Position numbers and translations under genes: made by a program. A model generated the notes under the pieces. It was not told the origin of the DNA and searched no databases. It was given only the letters and a program-made list of their open reading frames with translations. A DNA stretch of 16,582 nucleotides from Clostridiales bacterium UBA1390 (lineage in GTDB: Bacteria > Bacillota > Clostridia > Lachnospirales > Bianqueaceae), in the NCBI GenBank assembly GCA_002305315.1, contig DBQQ01000027.1, forward strand, positions 36,126-52,707. The letters run 5' to 3'. Shown here piece after piece: positions 1-6,466 of this stretch (its first letter is position 1; every line of letters begins with the position of its first letter).

Positions 1-30
1 TGCCATGCCACGCCTATTATACCATGCCCT
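1..30. repeat. Right end of a dispersed hairpin repeat (truncated by window edge)
   Basis: GCCACGCC at 7-14 followed by a TATACCAT-type stretch matches the right end of the structured repeat at 10831-10932, where GCCACGCC (10911-10918) is followed by TTTATACCAT. Only the right half is in the window, so the hairpin partner cannot be seen. Confidence 0.4.
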
Positions 31-38
31 ATCTTAAA

Positions 39-84
39 ATGGAAGGAGAATCCATTGACAGACTTCCATTGTCTATAGTATAGT
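39..84 (+). promoter_or_regulatory. Promoter of the LUD-domain gene with a flanking inverted repeat
   Basis: A consensus -35 TTGACA (55-60) is followed after 18 bp by -10 TATAGT (79-84). An inverted repeat, ATGGAAG (39-45) and CTTCCAT (63-69), straddles the -35 box and could be an operator. The gene's ribosome binding site GAGGTG is at 109-114, 8 bases before the ATG. Confidence 0.6.
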
Positions 85-122
85 AAGTATATATTTTATC
101 GTAGAACTGAGGTGAAACCGTC

Positions 123-737
123 ATGAATTCGAATACATTCTCCACCGTCCAAAAGAATTTAGAAGCACGCGGCTATCGTGTCCAATGTTTTTCCAAAGCA
201 GAGGATGCTGTCCACTATCTGGATCGAACATTGGATGGACAAACCATCGGATTCGGCGGATCCATGACGCTGGAAGAAATAGGGCTCTACGAAGCCCTTG
301 CTCCACACAATACCGTGTATTGGCATCAGCGGATTCCCGAAGGTCAGACCTGTCAGCAAGTTCGCCTATCCGCCAATGCTGCGCCTTTCTATATCTCTTC
401 GGTAAATGGCCTTGCCGAAACCGGAGAAATGATCAATATTGATGGAAACTGCAACCGCGTCGCGTCGATCTTTTATGGTCACACGAAAGTCTATCTCATT
501 ATCGGCATCAACAAACTCGCGAAAGATTATGAAAGTGCCCTGTATCGCGCCCGCCATGTCGCGGCTCCTCGCAATGCGCAGCGCGTCGGCGCCAAGACCC
601 CCTGCGCGATTTCCGGTGACAGATGCTATGACTGCCAGAGTCCCGATCGCATTTGCCGCGGCCTTTCTGTATTATGGGGAAAACCCATGACCGGAGAATT
701 TGAGATTCTTCTCATACAAGAGGAACTGGGGTATTAG
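123..737 (+). CDS. LUD-domain (LutC/DUF162-like) protein, 'lactate utilization protein'
   Basis: The 204-aa product resembles the single-domain LUD family (PF02589), related to LutB/LutC, which take part in lactate oxidation in other Firmicutes. Family-like stretches are the early GFGGSMT motif and the central NGLAETG and FYGHTKVYL segments. A Cys-rich tail motif (CYDC, then C seven residues later) is near the C-terminus. The ATG at 123 has a GAGGTG ribosome binding site and a strong promoter upstream. No lutA or lutB partner is adjacent, so the substrate is unknown; stand-alone LUD proteins are common in clostridia and mostly uncharacterised. It is followed 91 bp later by an amidohydrolase on the same strand, which may or may not be co-transcribed. 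Family assignment is secure; function is inferred only at family level. Confidence 0.85.
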   Translation: MNSNTFSTVQKNLEARGYRVQCFSKAEDAVHYLDRTLDGQTIGFGGSMTLEEIGLYEALAPHNTVYWHQRIPEGQTCQQVRLSANAAPFYISSVNGLAETGEMINIDGNCNRVASIFYGHTKVYLIIGINKLAKDYESALYRARHVAAPRNAQRVGAKTPCAISGDRCYDCQSPDRICRGLSVLWGKPMTGEFEILLIQEELGY

Positions 738-828
738 CGCAATTGCATCCTTCTATTTTATATTTGTGGACACGTTCCAAAAGCATTATTCCTAATTCTG
801 TGATTATTTTTATGGGAGGTATATCATT

Positions 829-1683
829 GTGTTAGACTGGTCAAAGGTAAAAAAGATAGATGCTCATATTCATATTCTTCCAGACTGTGTACATGAGATG
901 AATCCTGATTCCGACCCAGAGGAATCCTGGACCTATGCCAAGATAGACGACTATATAAAAAATATGGATCTTTTTCATATTGAGAAGGCTATTATCATGC
1001 CTTTGAATGATCCTTATCTATTGTCTACGAATTTTACCATATCTGCCGTACACAAAAACCTGTTCGATATGAAAAGGCGTTATCCCCATCGTTTCTACGC
1101 ATTTGCAGATATCGATCCACGTAATTCATCAGCTATTTCTGTCGAATCGCTTTGCGTCGCAATCTCTGAATATGGCCTAGATGGAATCAAAATCCATCCC
1201 AATAATACCGGCATCCCCTTGGACTCGGAATATAACGATGTCATCTTCTCTTTTGCGCAATCGCAGAAAATTCCCGTAACACTATACTCCTATCCCAATA
1301 CCCCGAACGATCCCAGCGCAGCATGGCGTATTCACCATATATTAGAAAAATATCCGGATCTGATTCTTATCATCGCGCATATGGGTGGATTTCAGTGGGA
1401 GGATTTGGTCTCTCTACCTGTTTTTGTAGATATGTCCGCCATTCTGCCGGACTACTCGCGAAAATTTAGCATTGCCAACACCAATACCCTCCTTCGTCAA
1501 TTTGGATCCGATCGTTTAATTTTTGCTACGGACTATCCGGATAACCGGGTATTGTCCCCTTCTGAGATCTATGATTCCTACTTTCATCTTTTGAATCGAA
1601 TGGATTTTACCCCGGAAGAAGTCCAGAAAATTGCCTATGATAACATCCATAAAATCTTAGAAAATTCAAAAAAACAGGGATAA
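829..1683 (+). CDS. Amidohydrolase 2-type metal-dependent hydrolase (COG2159-like)
   Basis: The 284-aa product is a TIM-barrel hydrolase/decarboxylase of the amidohydrolase-2 superfamily. Visible landmarks are the HxH metal motif after strand 1 (DAHIH, H13/H15), GIKIHP (K121, H123), IIAHMGG (H184) and FATDYPD (D235, the strand-8 aspartate). The strand-5 histidine usual in this family is not obvious: the expected place reads VTLYSYP (about 150-156), so one metal ligand may be missing or shifted. The start is GTG at 829, chosen because GGGAGG (814-819) precedes it by 9 bases and the next frame is stopped. A hairpin that could terminate transcription overlaps the stop codon. The substrate cannot be predicted. 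Confidence 0.85.
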   Translation: MLDWSKVKKIDAHIHILPDCVHEMNPDSDPEESWTYAKIDDYIKNMDLFHIEKAIIMPLNDPYLLSTNFTISAVHKNLFDMKRRYPHRFYAFADIDPRNSSAISVESLCVAISEYGLDGIKIHPNNTGIPLDSEYNDVIFSFAQSQKIPVTLYSYPNTPNDPSAAWRIHHILEKYPDLILIIAHMGGFQWEDLVSLPVFVDMSAILPDYSRKFSIANTNTLLRQFGSDRLIFATDYPDNRVLSPSEIYDSYFHLLNRMDFTPEEVQKIAYDNIHKILENSKKQG

Positions 1684-1715
1684 CTCTTTCTCGCAAGTGG
1701 GTCATCCCTGTCTTT
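1674..1715 (+). terminator. Terminator-like hairpin after the amidohydrolase
   Basis: ACAGGGAT (1674-1681) pairs with ATCCCTGT (1704-1711), followed by a short CTTT tract. The stem overlaps the gene's last codons. The weak U-tract makes efficiency uncertain. Confidence 0.5.
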
Positions 1716-1798
1716 AAAATTGCCTGTTCCCTTTGAAGATCATCCCCGTGAAGCCATGGTTCTTTTTGTGAAATCAGGATTTTCTCTTTATAACCGTT

Positions 1799-2077
1799 CT
1801 ATTCGTTATATAAATTTCTAAAGGGTGAATCTGGATGCTCCCTTCGCAATTTCTCAATACTCTCAGCGAGAAGATCTTCAAATTTCTTTGATTCCATTGT
1901 CTTTTGACATCGTTGCTCAGCAAGCTCTCGCACCTTCTGCTTTGCATCTTCATCTACATCTTCTCTAAGAACCTCCAGATGTGCTCTTTGAAATTCTTCT
2001 ATAAAACTATCCTTGAAACCTATTTTAAATCCATCCCCAAATCCCTCTTCAAATATCCCCCATCCCAGGCCACACAT
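1799..2077 (-). CDS. Orphan Rpn-type C-terminal tail, small protein (92 aa)
   Basis: This frame sits downstream of the left rpn gene and begins in a duplicated copy of that gene's 3' region. The upstream reading frame (open to about 2200) has no convincing start of its own. The ATG at 2077 is preceded by the same TGAGGAGG (2093-2086) found inside the rpn gene, at ideal spacing, so I chose it. The product starts MCGLGWGIFEEG, parallel to MCNLSWGIYQDG in the rpn tail. It then diverges into a charged, probably helical tail ending in SPFRNLYNE and lacks the GMPLEKIARI module of the other three tails. Either a stand-alone short form (antitoxin-like) or a silent alternative tail cassette. Expression is not shown. 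Confidence 0.5.
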   Translation of the reverse strand: MCGLGWGIFEEGFGDGFKIGFKDSFIEEFQRAHLEVLREDVDEDAKQKVRELAEQRCQKTMESKKFEDLLAESIEKLRREHPDSPFRNLYNE

Positions 2078-2153
2078 CTGCGTTACCTCCTCACTCATCT
2101 TCTTTGTCATGGCGATATGATACTGCTCCTGAAGGATCTGTTTCTTTTTTGAA
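2041..2153 (-). repeat. Duplicated rpn 3' segment (orphan copy; parent copy at about 2337-2440)
   Basis: The segment encoding KKQILQEQYHIAMTKKM through the MC start of the short protein recurs 287 bp away inside the rpn gene (internal ATGs at 2364 and 2077). It includes the ribosome binding site and ATG unchanged. Confidence 0.75.
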
Positions 2154-2163
2154 AGGTCGTGAC

Positions 2164-2364
2164 TTATACCGGATCCGAAACGGGTGCTTCCGCCAGCCAT
2201 TCCTGGATCTTCGTCATACTTTCGGAGACAATGCGGGCAATCTTCTCTAAAGGCATACCATCCTGGTATAGAGCAAGAGCAACTTCCTTACCTTTCTGTT
2301 CAATCCCTTGCTCGACTCCATCCTCAACTCCATCCTGATATATACCCCAACTCAAGTTACACAT
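2164..2364 (-). CDS. Intragenic short form of the left Rpn protein (66 aa, in frame)
   Basis: Within the rpn gene, TGAGGAGGT is followed 8 bases later by ATG (2364-2362) at residue 262, in frame. The product starts MCNLSWGIYQDG and would be the C-terminal domain only. In characterised Rpn systems a C-terminal short protein made from an internal start inhibits the full-length nuclease (established for some rpn genes). That this one is translated and inhibitory is inference. The block is identical in all four tail copies here. Confidence 0.55.
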   Translation of the reverse strand: MCNLSWGIYQDGVEDGVEQGIEQKGKEVALALYQDGMPLEKIARIVSESMTKIQEWLAEAPVSDPV

Positions 2365-3147
2365 CTGCGTTACCTCCTCACTCATCTTCTTTGTCATGGC
2401 GATATGATACCTCTCCTGCAAGATTTGTTTCTTCTCTTCTGTTTGCAGCTTTCCAGACAACAAAACCTCTAAAAATCCCAGTATCCCCTCGTGCGTTCCC
2501 TCGTCGTACTCTCCTACATGCAGCAGAATCAGATTCTTCAGCCGATAATTCTCCGGGTCACTCCTGTTTTCTCCCACCAGACATTCTTCCACCATCTCAT
2601 AGCGATTCATGCTGTTGCGGTACTTCTTCGCGGATTTCGTACAGATCCATATGGAGTAAACCTTCTTTACCGCCCCATAGTCCATTCCGGAAAATACCGT
2701 GCCGTACTGGGATGAGATCAATCGGCTCCCATAGTATACGGCTCTCTTCAATAGCGGATACCACGTCTGCTTCTCATTCTGCGCTTCGATATTCAGAATC
2801 AGATAGAGCCTTTCCGGATCCTTCGGCAGTAGTGCCTTGAAGCGAATATCATACCGTACCATTCCTTCGGTCACTGTGATATCCTCTGTATTCAAACCCA
2901 AGATTCGCTCCGGCTTTTCACATTCGGAGATCTCTTCGTCCGCATGTACAGCAGTCTCCCCGACTTGCGGGTCCCCTTCAATAAATTGTTCCACGATCTC
3001 CTTCGGGGTATAGTCCTGATATTCCGGCAGACACTCCCTGAGGATATAAGCCAGAACAATCTTCTGGGACAGCAGCCGCTTTGCGGCTTCATCGTATAGG
3101 GCTCTTCCTTCCGTAAGGAAAAGAGCATGGGATAGATCCTGATTCAT
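2164..3147 (-). CDS. Rpn-family PD-(D/E)XK nuclease / 'PDDEXK_2 transposase-like' protein, left copy
   Basis: The 327-aa product is a member of the Rpn (recombination-promoting nuclease)/PDDEXK_2 family, whose characterised members are DNA endonucleases and some of which restrict phage. The nuclease core is visible as YDIRF (D100) followed by NIEAQNE (E121, Q123), the family's D...ExQ version of PD-(D/E)xK. The C-terminal part has the typical DG/EG-rich helical segment and the GMPLEKIARI...KIQEWL module. The start is ATG 3147, with AAAGGGGA just upstream; longer upstream starts lack a ribosome binding site. It differs from the right copy at roughly 20 of the first 261 residues, while tails differ more. 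A strong internal ribosome binding site opens a 66-aa short form in the same frame. Target unknown; nuclease assignment is by motif. Confidence 0.85.
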   Translation of the reverse strand: MNQDLSHALFLTEGRALYDEAAKRLLSQKIVLAYILRECLPEYQDYTPKEIVEQFIEGDPQVGETAVHADEEISECEKPERILGLNTEDITVTEGMVRYDIRFKALLPKDPERLYLILNIEAQNEKQTWYPLLKRAVYYGSRLISSQYGTVFSGMDYGAVKKVYSIWICTKSAKKYRNSMNRYEMVEECLVGENRSDPENYRLKNLILLHVGEYDEGTHEGILGFLEVLLSGKLQTEEKKQILQERYHIAMTKKMSEEVTQMCNLSWGIYQDGVEDGVEQGIEQKGKEVALALYQDGMPLEKIARIVSESMTKIQEWLAEAPVSDPV

Positions 3148-3267
3148 AGATATTCCCCTTTCTTCTGCGTGAATAGCTAGCATCAATGGATACAGAAAGA
3201 GCCTCGCTTCACAAAGAGGAATCTACTGACTGTATCATATCACCTGAGACTTGAAAAAACAAGTACC

Positions 3268-3355
3268 CTGGCCATAGATAAAATCTATAGCCAGCCGAGA
3301 ATCCTTTAGATATAAGGAATGGAGATAGTATATCACGCGTGGAATTTTTGCACAA
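3268..3355 (-). promoter_or_regulatory. Left rpn promoter and structured leader
   Basis: On the - strand an extended -10 TGATATACT (3335-3327) follows a weak -35 TTGTGC (3355-3350) with a 17-bp spacer. Downstream in the leader lies a 12-bp stem with a 3-base loop (3268-3279 with 3283-3294). The leader runs about 170 bases to the ATG and is conserved in the right arm, which suggests regulation in the untranslated RNA. Confidence 0.6.
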
Positions 3356-3470
3356 TTTCCAGAACTGGCAACTTATCTTATGAAGTTGCTCAGATAGAAC
3401 AACGGAATGTATTGTCAAAAAGGGGAATGTAGGGAGACATTCTCAAGGAAGATAGAGGGATTCTGGGCAT

Positions 3471-4010
3471 GGAGAGTATCATCACTTCAGCGAAAAGAAT
3501 TGTAAAATTCGAAGGGGCGGATGAGAAACCGGAGGGCGGCTTCTCGCAGAACTCTACAGGGGCCCTAGGCGGAGAGTATCATCACTTCAGCAAAAAGAAT
3601 TGTAAAATTCGAAGGGCGGATGAGAAACCGGAGGACGTCTTCTCGCAGAACTCTACAGGGGCCCTAGGCGGAGAGTATCATCACTTCGGCAAAAAGAATT
3701 GTAAAATTTAGAGAGGCAGATGAGAAATCTGCGGGCAGCTTCTCGCAGAAAGCTGCGGGAGACCTAGGCGAACAGAATATCATCGCTGCAGGCGAACAGA
3801 ATGTAAAATTTGAAGAGGTGGATGAGAAAACCAAGGACAACTCCTTGCAGGAAAGAAGCATGGACCTAGAGATTATCATCACTGATGTAAAATGAAATGT
3901 AAAATTTGTAGTGCGAGATGAGAATTTTGTGACGCCCACTGCAGAAAGACGCGAGTTCTGGGTACCTGAGTATCATCACTGCTGCGAAAAGAATTGTAAA
4001 ATCGGACCCA
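3471..4010 (+). repeat. Array of six degenerate ~99-bp repeats (33-aa protein repeat remnants)
   Basis: GAGTATCATCACTTC-like unit starts recur near 3471, 3571, 3670, 3770, 3869 and 3967. In one frame the units read like ESIITSAKRIVKF, then ADEK, then FSQ, then LG. Units 3 to 5 stay open for about 75 codons to a stop just before 3897, while 1-2 bp indels break the frame in units 1 and 2. Several differences between units 1 and 3 are third-position synonymous, pointing to a former repeat protein rather than a purely noncoding array. A similar, shorter array in the opposite orientation is at 7860-8145. No spacer/repeat architecture of CRISPR type is present. Confidence 0.75.
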
Positions 4011-4021
4011 CCGTATGATAA

Positions 4022-4062
4022 GAAAATCCCCTATGAAATCATACTGACTTCATAGGGGATTA
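4022..4062 (-). terminator. Rho-independent terminator of the modification operon
   Basis: A perfect 13-bp stem (AATCCCCTATGAA, 4025-4037, with 4049-4061) has an 11-base loop. On the - strand it is followed by TTTTCTTATC. It overlaps the stop codon of the kinase-like gene and marks the end of the leftward operon. Confidence 0.85.
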
Positions 4063-4677
4063 GGTACTCTGTGATATTACTGTATCTCGCACTAATTCCA
4101 CCGCTTCTCGATCGGGTCTGCAGCATAGATGATATACGGGGACCTTCTGAAAGAAATGATCCACGTTTTCCCACATCTTTTCCTGCACTTCATCCGGCCA
4201 GGTGTCTGAAAGAAAAATCTCAGGCAGGCAATAACTCAACGCCTGAAAAGGCTCCATGGTAGCGATGGTATTTTCCTTCGCCTGTTCCAAGGTAACGAGT
4301 GCCGCAATCGGTGCGCTCCGTTCCTCACAATAGGGACTGGAACCGTGAACGGGCGCACCGAGCGCATAGAATCCACCTTCTTGCTTTTGAATCAGGGACG
4401 CATCTCCGTTGACAATTGTCGCCCCTAAGTAATCTCTCCATAGCTCCGCCTGCGTCGTCTTTCCAATGCCAGAGGGACCGGTGAAGAGAATGGCTTTCCC
4501 CTGATATAATACGTAGGAGCAATGCAGATGAAAATGCCCTGTGGAGACTAAAGTGGGAAGCGCCAAACGATAGGCAGATTCAATGAGAGTATGTAACACC
4601 TCAGACTCGGTGCAGGAGACGGAGATGGACTCAGTGGGAGAGGTGAGGGTGAAATCGAGTTTTTTTTTACTCTTCAT
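4060..4677 (-). CDS. HPr-kinase-like (HprK/PEPCK-fold) protein of a peptide-modification cassette
   Basis: The 205-aa product has a Walker A motif GPSGIGKT (about 67-74), then NGDASLI and GAPVHGSS, as in the small HprK-like ATP-dependent kinase family. Such proteins recur in RiPP clusters; in some lasso-peptide clusters they phosphorylate a serine of the precursor. The frame is open to an ATG at 4749, but I prefer ATG 4677 (MKSKKKLDF), which overlaps the stop of the upstream 123-aa gene by 11 bases and implies translational coupling. No strong ribosome binding site precedes it. Last gene before the terminator at 4022-4062. Kinase activity and target are inferred from family and context. Confidence 0.8.
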   Translation of the reverse strand: MKSKKKLDFTLTSPTESISVSCTESEVLHTLIESAYRLALPTLVSTGHFHLHCSYVLYQGKAILFTGPSGIGKTTQAELWRDYLGATIVNGDASLIQKQEGGFYALGAPVHGSSPYCEERSAPIAALVTLEQAKENTIATMEPFQALSYCLPEIFLSDTWPDEVQEKMWENVDHFFQKVPVYHLCCRPDREAVELVRDTVISQST

Positions 4678-5038
4678 AACTATAACAATTTCGCACACCG
4701 GGTATGGACCCATATGATTGATGTAATAATTGTGCAATAGCTCCAGCATTTTCAGGATTTGCTGCTAAATATGTATATATTTCACTTTGACTCATTCCAT
4801 TAAAGAAAGTTCCCCAAAAGGAAAATCTATCTAACAATTCCCAATTAACACCTCCATTCCCTTCATTATCTGTTGTAAAACCATAATCAGTCCATGCTAA
4901 AGAATAAGTAATTTCAACGCTCCCACCAATTGAAATAGGTCCCGAACTTACTTCTTCTCCTACATTCATCAACATTATATTTGCTCCACCATATTTCTCA
5001 AGTTCTTCTTTAGTAATTGTTCCACTAATAGTTTTCAT
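4667..5038 (-). CDS. 123-aa unrecognised protein, candidate substrate of the radical SAM/kinase cassette
   Basis: I do not recognise this family. It has the strongest ribosome binding site in the operon (GAGGAGG, 8 or so bases before ATG 5038), lies directly after the radical SAM gene (15-bp gap) and ends inside the start of the kinase-like gene. The N-terminus is polar and leader-like (MKTISGTITKEELEKYGG). The middle is rich in Gly, Asn, Ser, Trp and Tyr, and there is a single Cys in the ending NCYSYEE. Position and expression signal make it the best candidate precursor, although it is longer than most RiPP precursors. No signal peptide or membrane segment is evident. Base composition is visibly more AT-rich than the flanking enzyme genes, suggesting separate turnover. 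Confidence 0.7.
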   Translation of the reverse strand: MKTISGTITKEELEKYGGANIMLMNVGEEVSSGPISIGGSVEITYSLAWTDYGFTTDNEGNGGVNWELLDRFSFWGTFFNGMSQSEIYTYLAANPENAGAIAQLLHQSYGSIPGVRNCYSYEE

Positions 5039-5053
5039 CCTAATTTCCTCCTC

Positions 5054-6121
5054 TTATTTTTCCGCATCTCGCTTCATTCGCTGTGCGGTCTTACACTTTC
5101 CTTCTCCCAGCTTCGAGCCTTCTGCGTACAGTACCGCCGGGCATGTCCTGCAATATGTATTGGCTTCGCAGCCGGAACAGCATCCTCGCGGATACTGTCT
5201 GTCCAGATCGTCCAGCATCTCATCAAAACACTGGCTGATGGACGTTTTTAGTGGTTCATATTTCATGTCCATATGAGAACACAGACTCAAATGGCCATTC
5301 CATAGAACCCAGTAGCCTCCATTCTGGTAGTTTCCGCAGATATCCAGCGGACTCATCACTTTCTGGTGAGGCTTGATATGTAGATCGCAGCGTTCTTCCT
5401 CACTCAGATCCTCATACAGGATTCGTGATGCTAGGATATCCGCTGACTGATCATTACGGCGGCTGTTCATGACATTGTGCGTATGCTGCAGGGGCAGACC
5501 GTACTCCGCAGCCAGACGATGGATCGCATCCAGTTCCGCCTCGTTCTCTCGGATGACGGTTGAGACCAACACCAGGGGAATCTGTGCCGCTAATACATTT
5601 TCGATTCCTCTCTTCACTCGCCGCAGGCCATCCTTCACACCGCATACTTTCTCATAAGTCTCTTCCGTCGCGCCATAGATCGTCGCCTTGATGCGAGTCG
5701 GCGGTCGGCTGGCGATCAGATCCAGAAGTTTTCCATCCAGCAGGGACAGATTGGTCTGCAGGCTGATCCAGAAGCCCATGTCTGTCAGTGCGGTATAGAT
5801 CTCCGGGAAATCCGGCCGTACCAGAGGTTCGCCTCCGGTGATCGTCAGGCTCAATGTACCTGCTTCTATCGCCTGCTCCCCCAGTTGAATCCATTCCTTG
5901 GCGCTGAGTTCGCGGCCTCGTAGCGCGATCGCGCCTTCCTCCAGATGCACGTAGCACATACGGCAATGGAAGTTGCAGCGCGGTGTTAATTCAAAGGCTG
6001 CCTGTATGGGGAGAGGTTTTCTTCTCGGAGACGGATTTGATGACGTTTCCGTCCTTGTCGAGATAGACTCTTCCGGAGATACTGTGTGTTCCGGGTTGGA
6101 GCCTTGTATCTGTGGTATCAT
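5054..6121 (-). CDS. Radical SAM/SPASM-type peptide-modifying enzyme
   Basis: The 355-aa product carries the radical SAM 4Fe-4S motif CNFHCRMC (C49, C53, C56), the SAM-binding TITGGEP stretch, and a Cys-rich SPASM-like C-terminus (CGNYQ..., CCSGCEANTYCRTC..., CKTA) that should hold auxiliary clusters. Such enzymes typically make C-C or thioether links or epimerise residues in ribosomal peptides. ATG 6121 has AAGGA 9 bases upstream; there is no alternative start before the CxxxCxxC motif, so the gene overlaps the PqqD-like gene by about 130 bp in another frame. Its first ~40 residues are Ser/Pro/Thr-rich and read like an overlap product. The exact reaction cannot be told from sequence. Confidence 0.9.
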   Translation of the reverse strand: MIPQIQGSNPEHTVSPEESISTRTETSSNPSPRRKPLPIQAAFELTPRCNFHCRMCYVHLEEGAIALRGRELSAKEWIQLGEQAIEAGTLSLTITGGEPLVRPDFPEIYTALTDMGFWISLQTNLSLLDGKLLDLIASRPPTRIKATIYGATEETYEKVCGVKDGLRRVKRGIENVLAAQIPLVLVSTVIRENEAELDAIHRLAAEYGLPLQHTHNVMNSRRNDQSADILASRILYEDLSEEERCDLHIKPHQKVMSPLDICGNYQNGGYWVLWNGHLSLCSHMDMKYEPLKTSISQCFDEMLDDLDRQYPRGCCSGCEANTYCRTCPAVLYAEGSKLGEGKCKTAQRMKRDAEK

Positions 6122-6419
6122 CTGAAATCATCCTTGCCTGTTTGAGTGTACCTACAATCTTCTCCACATCCTTACGAAGGACATCTTCCTCCACCGCGTA
6201 GATGGTGAGCCCTTGGCTTACAATATCATCAACGGTGAATTCGCCTGCCTGCATCAGCCCGACCAAGCGGGCCGCTTCCTTATTGAGCAGTACAGATTGT
6301 TTGACGATACGAGTCGTTTCTCCGATCGGGAGCAACACGGTCTGGCCTGCGACCTGACGAGTTTTCAGTCCTTCAACTAGACGCATCTTACCATCCGACA
6401 CTTCTTTCCCTCCTCCCAT
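5991..6419 (-). CDS. PqqD-like peptide-binding (RRE) protein
   Basis: The 142-aa product has a PqqD-like fold pattern: a GQTVLLPIGETTRIVKQSV strand region, LNKEAARLVGLM helix, and the VEKIVGTLKQARMI end helix. In RiPP systems PqqD/RRE proteins bind the precursor leader and deliver it to the radical SAM enzyme. Family domains are about 90 aa; the extra C-terminal segment (GRVYLDKDGNVI) lies in the overlap with the radical SAM gene. Two starts are possible: ATG 6419 with AGGAG about 11 bases upstream, or GTG 6401 with a better-placed AGGAGG (6414-6409, 7-base spacing). This is the first gene of the leftward operon, and its leader begins inside recombination site 6438-6466. Confidence 0.8.
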   Translation of the reverse strand: MGGGKEVSDGKMRLVEGLKTRQVAGQTVLLPIGETTRIVKQSVLLNKEAARLVGLMQAGEFTVDDIVSQGLTIYAVEEDVLRKDVEKIVGTLKQARMISDDTTDTRLQPGTHSISGRVYLDKDGNVIKSVSEKKTSPHTGSL

Positions 6420-6437
6420 CTCAAGACTTTCTCCTAT

Positions 6438-6466
6438 ATTTCGTAGAATACAGGATTCTACGAAAT
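6438..6466. repeat. Recombination site A (left inverted site of the invertible segment)
   Basis: ATTTCGTAGAAT (6438-6449) and ATTCTACGAAAT (6455-6466) are perfect 12-bp inverted arms around a 5-bp core ACAGG. The reverse complement is the site at 7715-7743, differing only at the outermost base. The last codons and TAG stop of the recombinase gene lie in the right arm. Confidence 0.85.

Larger units (their letters stand above)
2041..4010. repeat. Left arm of a large inverted repeat (rpn unit)
   Basis: Tail duplication, rpn gene, leader/promoter and 33-aa repeat array match the right arm (about 7860-9555) in opposite orientation. The same junction, GGATCCGGTATAAGTCAC, links rpn stop and orphan tail in both arms. 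The match is very close through the rpn gene and leader and looser in the array. Boundaries are by eye. Confidence 0.75.

Noticed and set aside
2184..2840. Long open frame on + antisense to the left rpn gene
   Set aside because: Pro/Ser/His-rich shadow of the real gene; no ribosome binding site, and a matching shadow occurs in the right copy.
3209..3418. 69-aa frame in the rpn leader, conserved as a protein in both arms (also 8206-8412)
   Set aside because: Both copies are near-identical DNA, so protein conservation is automatic; it spans the promoter and hairpin and has no ribosome binding site.
3471..4010. CRISPR array
   Set aside because: Units are ~99 bp, directly adjoining and degenerate, without short repeats separated by unique spacers; no cas genes.
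6438..6466. Palindrome as a simple terminator of the recombinase gene
   Set aside because: No U-tract follows, and an exact reverse-complement copy with inverted core lies on the far side of the gene.
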